Source of the DNA: Verrucomicrobiota bacterium
Lineage (GTDB): Bacteria; Verrucomicrobiota; Verrucomicrobiia; Limisphaerales; JADLHS01
DNA length: 15,387 nt
Assembly (NCBI GenBank): GCA_025360895.1
Contig: JANYBF010000577.1
Location: 1-15,387, forward strand
Reading direction: 5' to 3'
Position numbers and translations under genes: made by a program. Every line of letters begins with the position of its first letter. Position 1 is the stretch's first letter. Of the stretch, positions 6,677 through 13,499 are shown one piece after another. The notes below the pieces were generated by a model. That model was not told the origin of the DNA. It saw only the letters and a program-made list of their open reading frames with translations, and did not search any database.

Positions 6677-8848
6677 ATGAAAACCCGCTCTCTTACCAAC
6701 TTGAGTCTGGTGCTGGCGTTGTCGGCCTTGCCATTTGTGGGCGGCTGCACCCAGTCGAACGCCACCAGCGCTGAACCTGGCCTCACCAACGTCCCACCGG
6801 CCGGGGCTACGACCGCCGGAGACAACAATCCCGGACCCGCGCCGACGGAAACCGCCGCCGCACTGCCCGTCCCGAGCGCGGAACCGGCGCTCCCGCCGAA
6901 CATCCTCCCCGCCACGCCGCTCGCGAAAGTGATCAAGCTCGCGCAGTCCGGGGTGGACGAGAACGTGATGCTAACTTTTGTAACGAACTCGGTTAAGCCA
7001 TTCAACCTCGACTCTGAGGAAATTGTTTACCTCAACGACATCGGCGTTCCCAGCACTGTCATCACGACCATGATGCAGCACGATCAAGGGTTGAAATTGT
7101 CGGGGGCGAATCTGGCACAAGCTGCGGCGCCGAAGCCGGAGCCGGTCGTCACACCTGAGCCCGAACCAATCGCAGCGGCGCCAAGCTACGTAAATGCGCC
7201 CGCCGCCGCATCCGGGGCGGAAGCGCAACCGCCGATCGTTGCCAATAATTATTTCTACGACTCGTTGGCTCCGTACGGCAACTGGATTCAAATCGAAGGC
7301 TACGGCCGCTGCTGGCAACCGACGGTCGTCGTTGGCAATCGTAACTGGCAACCCTACGGCGATCGGGGGCGCTGGATTTACACCGACGCCGGCTGGTATT
7401 GGCTCTCGGATTATTCGTGGGGCGCGACCACGTTTCATTATGGTCGGTGGTTCTCGGATCCGTCCCGGGGCTGGTGCTGGTGGCCGGACACCGTTTGGGC
7501 GCCGTCCTGGGTGAACTGGCGGTATAGCGGCACTTACTGTGGCTGGGCGCCGTTACCACCGGCGGCTTGTTACCAAGCGGGCTTTGGGTTCACGTATTAT
7601 GGCAGTTCCGTGGGGATTGGTTTTGGCTTTGGCCTCGCCGCCAGTTGTTACACCTTTGTGCCGTGGGGAGGTTTTTGCGCCGCGCGACCTTATCAATATC
7701 GCGTACCAGGGAATCAGGTGACACAGATTTATAACAATACCACCATCATCAATAATTATGGCAGTGGTAATAACAACACGGTCATCAACCGTGGCATCGC
7801 CGTCGACCGCGTTCGTCAGTACACCCACACCGAGGTTCGGACCGTCAATCTTCGTGATCAGGCCGTCGCTGGTTCACGCAATGAACGAGTTGCCCAGGAT
7901 GGTCGCACGCTGGCCGTGCATCGCCCTGCATTGACACCGCTGAAAGGCAGCAGTGAGGTTCGCATGGACACCCCGGTGCGGAGTGGTTCACCGCGCGCTA
8001 ACCAACGAACCGTCTCAGGTATTCCGCAAAACGCGGCCAATAATCCGATCGCGCGGAGCGGGCGCGGCGAAGCCGGCATCGAGCGAAGCCGGGCAAATGG
8101 GAATTCCGGCGCCGCTCAAATCACGTCCCCGGTTGCCTCGGGCATTTCGACGACGATTGAGAATAGAGCGCCGGCCGTGCGGGTTGAACCCCTCCCCAGT
8201 CGCGATCCACAGCCATGGGTCGTTGGTAATTCTGTCAACCCGGGCCGCGCAAGTTTACCGGGCGCCGGACTTCCATCGGGAGTTTCCCCGGCCCCGGCGA
8301 CTGCTTCCGCTCCGCGCGTCAACCAGCCGCGCGTCATTCAAGTATCCCCGCAAAACACCACGCGCAACACTGTCTCCCCCGCCGGCTCCTTGGTCGTCAT
8401 CGGCGGCAAGGGTGCAACCCGATCGTCCAGTGGTCGTGATTACTCGGTCTGGAACACTCCATCGCCCGCGCCGACCGCGAGCGCTCCGGCGAGTTCACCC
8501 CGCAACGGGGTCCCTTCGCGCTCAGTTCCGTCGTCTGGCATCAGTTCCTCATCGGATACGGAATATGCCTCTGCCCCCGTTTCGCGGGTCCAATCGGAAC
8601 GTGCGGTCACCAGCCGGGGTTCGTATTCTGCTTTCTCAACTCCGCCGCCGAGCGGGCCAAGTGCTGCTTCGCGTTCCGAGGTGGGCCGTCCCGCGCCGAG
8701 TTATGTCTCGCAGCCCGCTTCCCCAAGCCCTGTGTCAAGCGGGCAGCGGTTTGAAGCCCCATCCGCCCCGGCTCCGGCCGGGCCTGCTTCGTCGCCCACG
8801 CGGCCCCAGTCCGGACCGGTTGCCAGTCCGGGCCAACGCAGTCGCTAA
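6677..8848 (+). CDS. DUF6600-type lipoprotein with a long low-complexity tail
   Basis: 723 residues. The N-terminus is a lipoprotein signal: basic start, hydrophobic LVLALSALPF, lipobox VGGC with the lipid-bearing Cys at 24. Residues 78-138 form a small helical domain (LAKVIKLAQSGVDENVM ... VPSTVITTMMQH). Residues about 190-295 are the DUF6600 signature, with repeated aromatic strands such as FYDSLAPYGNWIQIEGYG, WIYTDAGWYWLSDYSWG, FHYGRWFSDPSRGW and WAPSWVNWRYSGTYCGWAPLPP. A Gly/Tyr/Phe-rich and then Asn-rich linker follows. Residues about 400-723 are Ser/Pro/Ala-rich and probably disordered. This suggests a cell-surface or periplasmic structural protein; the biochemical role is unknown. An AGGAA (6666-6670) six bases before the ATG supports the start. 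It is probably co-transcribed with the next gene, 18 bases on. Confidence 0.8.
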   Translation: MKTRSLTNLSLVLALSALPFVGGCTQSNATSAEPGLTNVPPAGATTAGDNNPGPAPTETAAALPVPSAEPALPPNILPATPLAKVIKLAQSGVDENVMLTFVTNSVKPFNLDSEEIVYLNDIGVPSTVITTMMQHDQGLKLSGANLAQAAAPKPEPVVTPEPEPIAAAPSYVNAPAAASGAEAQPPIVANNYFYDSLAPYGNWIQIEGYGRCWQPTVVVGNRNWQPYGDRGRWIYTDAGWYWLSDYSWGATTFHYGRWFSDPSRGWCWWPDTVWAPSWVNWRYSGTYCGWAPLPPAACYQAGFGFTYYGSSVGIGFGFGLAASCYTFVPWGGFCAARPYQYRVPGNQVTQIYNNTTIINNYGSGNNNTVINRGIAVDRVRQYTHTEVRTVNLRDQAVAGSRNERVAQDGRTLAVHRPALTPLKGSSEVRMDTPVRSGSPRANQRTVSGIPQNAANNPIARSGRGEAGIERSRANGNSGAAQITSPVASGISTTIENRAPAVRVEPLPSRDPQPWVVGNSVNPGRASLPGAGLPSGVSPAPATASAPRVNQPRVIQVSPQNTTRNTVSPAGSLVVIGGKGATRSSSGRDYSVWNTPSPAPTASAPASSPRNGVPSRSVPSSGISSSSDTEYASAPVSRVQSERAVTSRGSYSAFSTPPPSGPSAASRSEVGRPAPSYVSQPASPSPVSSGQRFEAPSAPAPAGPASSPTRPQSGPVASPGQRSR

Positions 8849-8857
8849 GCGGCCACA

Positions 8858-8863
8858 AGGGGG
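8858..8863 (+). promoter_or_regulatory. Shine-Dalgarno-like AGGGGG that bears on the start choice
   Basis: AGGGGG lies only three bases before the ATG at 8867 but nine bases before the in-frame ATG at 8873. Ordinary spacing favours 8873, which would give a product starting Met-Lys-Ser-Arg. The two options differ by two residues in the signal peptide. Confidence 0.4.
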
Positions 8864-8866
8864 TTT

Positions 8867-9832
8867 ATGCTGATGAAATCGCGTTTGTGCTTTCACCGAT
8901 TCCTGCGGGCGTTTGGCGTGACCGCCATTTCCTTGGTCGCCTACAACTCGGGGGTTGCCGCCCCGACGAATATTTTCTTCAGCGCGTTTGAACCGATGGA
9001 AGGTTACACGACGGCCTCGAATCTGGTTGGGCAGGCGGGCTGGCTGGGCGATGGCTCCGGCGGCAACGGGATCCGAAACTTCATCGCGAGCCAAGGTCAG
9101 CAGGCGTACATCGGGTACTCGGCGCCCGCCGCTGGCGAAGATTTATTTGTCTGGCATCCATTGAACTTCAACCCGCTCGCGGCCGGCCAGCCCATCGTGA
9201 AGTTCTCCGTACTGATGCGCATCGTAGATTCCACGACCAATCAGTTCGATAATTTTCGTTGGAGCGTTTACAACAATCAGGTGGATCGGTTGTTCTCCCT
9301 AGATTTCGATAACTATTACACGAACGTAAATTATCTTCTCGATGGCACGAACACGCTCGTGGCGACCGGTATTTCATTCGCCCCGGGCGCGGATTACACC
9401 CTGCTCGTCACCATGAACTTCGCTTCCAACCGGTGGAGTGCCACGCTAAACAACGCGCTCCTTGCCTCGAACCAGCCGATTACCACCACCAGCGCCGCCT
9501 TGAACTTGGGCGACATTGACGCCGTTTGGTTTATTTATGACACCAACGCGCCGGGCGATAATTACATGCTCTTCGACAATTACCGCGTCACCGCCGAGGC
9601 GTCGTCGGTGACGCCGGCGCAAATGCAATTCCTGGGTCGGACCAGCGAAGGTTGGACGTTGTTGCGCGTGTTCGGGCCGGGCGGCTCGCGCTGGGCGGTG
9701 GAAGCGACGACGAACCTGTTCAACTGGACGGCACTCAGCACCAACGTGGTGTCCGGCAGTTATTTTGACATGGTGGACACGTCGGCGGCGGGCTTAAAGC
9801 AGCGGCTCTATCGGGCGCGACTCGTGCCGTAG
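8867..9832 (+). CDS. Secreted beta-sandwich-like protein with verrucomicrobial C-terminal module
   Basis: 321 residues from the first ATG, or 319 if the better-spaced ATG at 8873 is used. The signal peptide (FLRAFGVTAISLVAY) has cleavage near GVAA-PT at about 32. The mature region is rich in Asn, Thr and aromatic residues, with alternating strands such as FDNFRWSVYNNQVDRLFSLD, YTLLVTMNFASNRWSATLNN and DNYMLFDNYRVTAE. This pattern is like a LamG/concanavalin-type jelly roll that binds sugars, although I cannot assign a family with certainty. The last 80 or so residues contain WAVEATTNLFNWTALSTN and end QRLYRARLVP, a module common at the ends of secreted proteins in Verrucomicrobia. It follows the DUF6600 lipoprotein by 18 bases and both are exported, so a shared surface role is plausible. 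The function is not known. Confidence 0.7.
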   Translation: MLMKSRLCFHRFLRAFGVTAISLVAYNSGVAAPTNIFFSAFEPMEGYTTASNLVGQAGWLGDGSGGNGIRNFIASQGQQAYIGYSAPAAGEDLFVWHPLNFNPLAAGQPIVKFSVLMRIVDSTTNQFDNFRWSVYNNQVDRLFSLDFDNYYTNVNYLLDGTNTLVATGISFAPGADYTLLVTMNFASNRWSATLNNALLASNQPITTTSAALNLGDIDAVWFIYDTNAPGDNYMLFDNYRVTAEASSVTPAQMQFLGRTSEGWTLLRVFGPGGSRWAVEATTNLFNWTALSTNVVSGSYFDMVDTSAAGLKQRLYRARLVP

Positions 9833-9921
9833 CTAGCGGGCGGGTGAATCTCGCGTTGGAGTTTACGGACCAACCAAGGCGTCAACGCCACCGAGCCGGA
9901 TGGGCAACGGCGCCTCAGCTC

Positions 9922-11379
9922 TCAGCGGACGACGACACTCGCGGTGGCCGGCTGGGGTGGCAGCAGATTCCCATTCATCCCGCGCTGAACGATCAGCGAG
10001 AGTTGGACCCGCTCGCCGGCTTTCTTGTTGCCAAGGACATTCGCGGCTTTCACGAAACCGTTGACGGAGTAGCCGTCAATGGCGGTGAGCAGAAAACCGG
10101 TCTGGATTTGGGCGCGTTCGGCCGGGCTGTTTTTTTCCACTTCACTCACGAGCAAGCCTTCGCCTGATTTGATCGGAAACGGCTCGGCCTTGGCCACGGG
10201 AAGAGCTTGAACGGACAAGCCGAGGCGGCGTTGCAGCAGAAGGTTTAGGAATTCAACCATCGGCATCAACTCTGCGCGCAAGGTGCGGCGGGCGCCGTTT
10301 TCCAGCACCGTAAGGCTTGCCTCATGATTCGTGCTGGCTGCCACCAACTGGTTGAACTCCACCAGACTGCGGAGGGGTTTCTCATTCACTTCGACAATTT
10401 CCTGGCCGACGCGCAGACCCGCGCGATCTGCCGGACTGCCGGTCTGCACTTCCCGCACGGTGAGCGGATACGGTGCGGCCTTCAACCCCACCCCGAACCA
10501 AAGGGAAGCGGTCCATTCCAGCGTGAAGAAATCCGAGAGCGCGGTAGAAATCTGTTTCACCGGAATGGCGAAACCGAGGCCCATGCCCTGTTCCTGACCG
10601 TAGATCGCGACGTTGATGCCGATGAGTTCACCGCGCAAATTAATCAATGGACCGCCGCTATTGCCAGGGTTGATGTCTGCATCCGTCTGCAACCAGTCCG
10701 GAAAATCAAGCTTCTGATTGCCCGGCATGGCCCGGCGATTTTTGGAACTCAAGATGCCGCGCGAAACCGATCCGCCCAGGCCAAAGGGATTGCCGACGGT
10801 GATCACCGTTTCGCCAAGGAGCAGGTCATCGTCCTTGGCCAGCCGGATGGGTTTGAATGGCTTGTCGCCCGGCTGACGGACAATTCTCAACAGCGCCAAA
10901 TCCTTTTGGTCAGTCCGCAACAGGCGCTGAGCTTCGTACTCCCGCCCGTCCCAGAGTTGCACTTGGATCCGATCCGCGTTCTCGACCACATGATTATTCG
11001 TAAGGATGTAGCCTTCCTCGTCAATGATGACCCCCGAACCGACGATGCCCTTGATCGGTTCCTCAGCCGGCGGCGAACCCTCCCCCCGGGAAAGCCGGCG
11101 CATGAGCTCGAAGTAACGCCGGATCGCTTCGTCTTGCGGGTTGTTGAGTTGCACCCGGCGGGTCGTAGCGATGTTCACCACGCTCGGCATGACTTGTTCC
11201 ACAGCGTCCACGGTGGCGTCACGCCTGGGATCTATTTCAGCCACGGCCACCACTCGTCCTACAAACAGAGCAACACACCCGGCGAGGAGGCAGATTGGGT
11301 AAACCCACATCCGGCTCACCCGCCATGCCGTTGAACCGGAGGCCCGCAATTCGCTTTTCAAATTAAAAGACAAATTCAT
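9922..11379 (-). CDS. HtrA/DegP-type trypsin-like serine protease with two PDZ domains
   Basis: 485 residues from the ATG at 11379, chosen because an N-terminal membrane anchor (MWVYPICLLAGCVALFVG, 24-41) follows at once; the open frame upstream is not coding. The protease domain has the full triad: His130 (LTNNHVVEN), Asp160 (KDLALLRI) and Ser241 (NPGNSGGPL). The activation-loop landmark TVGNPFGLGGSVSRG is present. PDZ1 is at about 295-370 (GSPADRAGLRVGQEIVEVN) and PDZ2 at about 385-470 (NSPAERAQIQTGFLLTAIDG). Such enzymes degrade or refold damaged envelope proteins; this one should be anchored to the inner membrane facing the periplasm. The linker between anchor and protease is longer than usual (RRYFELMRRLSRGEGSPPAEE). 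The gene is convergent with the secreted-protein gene and divergent from DUF2851, with 17 bases between assigned starts. It could be called degP, degQ or degS-like; the exact orthology is open. Confidence 0.9.
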   Translation of the reverse strand: MNLSFNLKSELRASGSTAWRVSRMWVYPICLLAGCVALFVGRVVAVAEIDPRRDATVDAVEQVMPSVVNIATTRRVQLNNPQDEAIRRYFELMRRLSRGEGSPPAEEPIKGIVGSGVIIDEEGYILTNNHVVENADRIQVQLWDGREYEAQRLLRTDQKDLALLRIVRQPGDKPFKPIRLAKDDDLLLGETVITVGNPFGLGGSVSRGILSSKNRRAMPGNQKLDFPDWLQTDADINPGNSGGPLINLRGELIGINVAIYGQEQGMGLGFAIPVKQISTALSDFFTLEWTASLWFGVGLKAAPYPLTVREVQTGSPADRAGLRVGQEIVEVNEKPLRSLVEFNQLVAASTNHEASLTVLENGARRTLRAELMPMVEFLNLLLQRRLGLSVQALPVAKAEPFPIKSGEGLLVSEVEKNSPAERAQIQTGFLLTAIDGYSVNGFVKAANVLGNKKAGERVQLSLIVQRGMNGNLLPPQPATASVVVR

Positions 11380-11396
11380 TTTTCTGGTTAATTCCG

Positions 11397-12896
11397 ATGC
11401 TTGACTTTGCGAGAGGTTCAGCGCAAAAGCAATCCTGCGTGACCCAGCTTGCCAAAAGTTTTTACGCCGACTGGCGCACCCGCCACGGTCGGATGGCCGT
11501 CTTCCAAGACGCGGCGGACCCGCCGCCAGAAAGGCTGCTCCAGGCGATCTGGCAGCATCAGCGTTTGCGCCGCGATCAACTGCGGACCTTGGACGGCCAA
11601 AGCGTGCGCGTGCTTCACCCGGGTTTTGCCAGTGTCGAGGGCGGGCCGGATTTTCGCGGGGCGGTTCTGCAATTCGGCGAAGCCGCACCCGTGACGGGCG
11701 ACGTCGAGGTGGACTTGCGGACGAGTGGTTGGCGGGCTCATGGACACGACCAGAACCCCGCGTTCTGTAATGTGGTGCTCCATGTGGTCTGGGACGCTGA
11801 CCGCGCCGCGAGCGGTGCCGCAACTCTCCCGCTTCGCGCGGCCCTGGACTCGACCCTTGCCGAATTGAGTTCACAACTCGAACACGCCTCCTTGCGCCTG
11901 CTCCCGGAAAATTTGCGCGGCCAATGTGCGGCACCTTTGCGCGATCTGCCCGCAACGGCGCTGACAGAATTGTTGCGCGCGGCGGCGCACGTCCGGCTGC
12001 AAAACAAGGCGGCGGCCTTTCGCGCCCGCGCCCAACATGTCGGCTGGGAACAATCGCTGTGGGAAGGTTTGTTCCGCGCGCTCGGCTACAAACACAACTT
12101 CTGGCCGATGCAATCGCTGGCCGAACTGCGCCCGCGATGGTTGCCGGGCGCAGATTCGCTGCTGACCCTTCAAGCTCGATTGCTCGGCCTCAGTGGATTG
12201 CTGCCGGCGGAGCTGAGTCGTCGGCCAGCGGGCGCGGATGATTATTTGCGCCGGGTCTGGGATTGCTGGTGGCGCGAACGCGCGGAATTCGCGGATGCCA
12301 CGCTGCCGCGGAAACTCTGGCGCTTTCATGGCCTGCGCCCGGCGAATCATCCGCAGCGCCGGCTGGCGCTGGCGGCGCATTGGGCCCAAGCCGGCAATCT
12401 GACCGCCCGCATTGAACGATGGGCCGGCGCGGTTATTCCCGACAAGAAACTGCTCGATTCATTGACGAACATTTTGCAGGTGGCGGGCGACGACTACTGG
12501 TCGTGGCATTGGACGTTTCGCTCGGCGCGGATGCAGAAACCGCAACCATTGCTCGGCGAAAAGCGCGTCACGGACCTGGCGGTAAACGTCATTCTACCGT
12601 GGTTATGGACGCGGGCGGCCGCCGGTAAAAACGAAAAGCTCCGTTTGGAAATTGAAAAGCGCAACGCGGCCTGGCCGGCCGGCGAAGATAATGCCGTATT
12701 GCGCCTGGCGCGACAACGCTTGCTGGGCCGGTCAACTCTCCGCACCGGAGCAGAACGAACCGCCGGCGAGCAGCAAGGCTTGCTGCAAATTGTGCGGGAT
12801 TTTTGTGACCATGCGAACACCGCCTGCGCGGGTTGCGGTTTTCCCGAACTGGTCCGGAATCTTTTCCACGAAAACAAAGTCGGCGGACTGGAATAA
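11397..12896 (+). CDS. DUF2851 family protein
   Basis: 499 residues from ATG 11397. Family landmarks: RLLQAIWQHQRL (46-57), LDGQSVRVLHPGF (65-77), GGPDFRGAVLQFG (82-94), then the conserved block GDVEVDLRTSGWRAHGHDQN (101-120) and NVVLHVVWD (125-133). A C-terminal Cys pattern C-x6-C-x2-C (CDHANTACAGC) matches the usual Cys-rich end of this family. The invariant Asp, Glu, His and Asn residues in the N-terminal half suggest a metal-binding or nuclease-like active site, but the function is not established to my knowledge. The start is uncertain: neither ATG 11397 nor the in-frame GTG at 11439 has a good ribosome binding site. The later start would leave 59 rather than 17 bases to the divergent protease gene. 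No partner gene follows. Confidence 0.75.
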   Translation: MLDFARGSAQKQSCVTQLAKSFYADWRTRHGRMAVFQDAADPPPERLLQAIWQHQRLRRDQLRTLDGQSVRVLHPGFASVEGGPDFRGAVLQFGEAAPVTGDVEVDLRTSGWRAHGHDQNPAFCNVVLHVVWDADRAASGAATLPLRAALDSTLAELSSQLEHASLRLLPENLRGQCAAPLRDLPATALTELLRAAAHVRLQNKAAAFRARAQHVGWEQSLWEGLFRALGYKHNFWPMQSLAELRPRWLPGADSLLTLQARLLGLSGLLPAELSRRPAGADDYLRRVWDCWWRERAEFADATLPRKLWRFHGLRPANHPQRRLALAAHWAQAGNLTARIERWAGAVIPDKKLLDSLTNILQVAGDDYWSWHWTFRSARMQKPQPLLGEKRVTDLAVNVILPWLWTRAAAGKNEKLRLEIEKRNAAWPAGEDNAVLRLARQRLLGRSTLRTGAERTAGEQQGLLQIVRDFCDHANTACAGCGFPELVRNLFHENKVGGLE

Positions 12897-13170
12897 AGGG
12901 CTAATCATGTTTGCCGGTTGATTGGGCTAGGCCGGCCCGCACGCCCGAGCTGGTGGTGCCGGTGGAAGGGTGAGCGCCATTCGGGCTTCTTTGGGGCGCT
13001 CCATCCAAGTTGCAACGTCTGCCAACGCGATACATTGACGCATTCGTAACTATCCAACAAACTCCACTCGTGCCTAGCTCCGCCAGCAATAACCAGTTGT
13101 TTGGGCGTTCATGGAGAAGAAGCTCGAAAAGCACCCTCTCCCGGTTACCGTCAACTTGCATAAATAAACC
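12897..13170. other. Gene-poor spacer after DUF2851
   Basis: No convincing gene. The minus-strand open frame here (12901-13266) shows no recognisable domain and mixed composition. A seven-base stem GAGCGCC/GGCGCTC (12972-12978 and 12995-13001) could end DUF2851 transcription but has no T run after it. The GC content drops to the right (about 13020-13170) compared with the flanking genes, consistent with non-coding or decayed DNA. Confidence 0.5.
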
Positions 13171-13287
13171 ATGATTGCACGAACCGATATTTTCAGACTG
13201 TTGACGACGGCAGCCGCTATCGCCGTTTGCGCTGCTGGGACTGGTGCCGAAGCACCTGTTGCCCAATTTAATGTGCTTGCTTTCTAA
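13171..13287 (+). CDS. Possible 38-residue ORF with signal-peptide-like sequence
   Basis: ATG 13171 to TAA 13285-13287. The product has a basic start and a hydrophobic core LLTTAAAIAVCAAGTGAEA followed by APVAQFNVLAF, which looks like an export signal with an A-x-A type cleavage site and almost no mature part. No ribosome binding site is seen. It may be the stump of a decayed exported-protein gene or chance. The stop codon TAA is the same three bases that form the left target duplication of the miniature element that follows; the stop would exist without the element too, since TAA would be the single target copy. Confidence 0.25.
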   Translation: MIARTDIFRLLTTAAAIAVCAAGTGAEAPVAQFNVLAF

Positions 13288-13411
13288 GAGCCTGTTTGAA
13301 AACTCTCACCCGCCGCCGCGTGAGGGTACGCGGCCTACAGGAATTGGCCAGCATCGTTGATCGTTGTAGGCCCGGTGCCCCCCACCGGGCGGGTTTTCAA
13401 ACAGGCTCTAA
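13285..13411. mobile_element. Miniature inverted-repeat transposable element, 121 bp, with TAA target duplication
   Basis: The terminal repeats GAGCCTGTTTGAAAAC (13288-13303) and GTTTTCAAACAGGCTC (13393-13408) are perfect 16-base inverted repeats. They are flanked on both sides by TAA (13285-13287 and 13409-13411). Inside lie three more hairpins: CTCAC/GTGAG (13305-13324), GGCCTACA/TGTAGGCC (13332-13339 and 13365-13372) and CCCGGTG-CCCCC-CACCGGG (13371-13389). There is no coding capacity, so it must be moved by a transposase elsewhere. A three-base TNA duplication with GAGCC-type ends recalls IS5-family subgroups, but this attribution is from memory. Perfect terminal repeats imply a recent insertion or selection on the fold. 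Confidence 0.85.
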
Positions 13412-13499
13412 GAGATAAGCCGTATATGATCACGTTGCTTCAGCCTTTCTCAAGCAAGGTGTAAAATGGTATTAGCCCTGTGAGCGTATGTGTATGTTG
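13412..13499. other. Spacer between the miniature element and the nrdJ stop
   Basis: 88 bases, lower in GC than the flanks. No open frame, terminator-like stem or repeat is evident. Because nrdJ reads towards it, its transcript would run into the hairpin-rich miniature element, which may serve as a makeshift terminator. Confidence 0.4.

Noticed and set aside
7953..8873. 306-residue Arg/Pro-rich open frame overlapping the DUF6600 tail
   Set aside because: Shifted frame of a Ser/Pro low-complexity coding region, with the expected Arg-rich composition.
9878..9889. Bidirectional terminator between the convergent genes at 9832 and 9922
   Set aside because: Only a five-base stem with a two-base loop and no T runs on either side.
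10324..11334. 336-residue open frame on the + strand opposite the HtrA-like protease
   Set aside because: Antisense shadow; the minus strand has the full catalytic triad and two PDZ domains.
11380..11955. 192-residue upstream extension of the HtrA-like protease
   Set aside because: It is Arg/Pro/Ala-rich, lies antisense to the conserved start of DUF2851, and would place the membrane anchor in mid-protein.
12972..13001. Intrinsic terminator after DUF2851
   Set aside because: A seven-base stem with a long 16-base loop and no following T run; noted in the spacer entry but not called.
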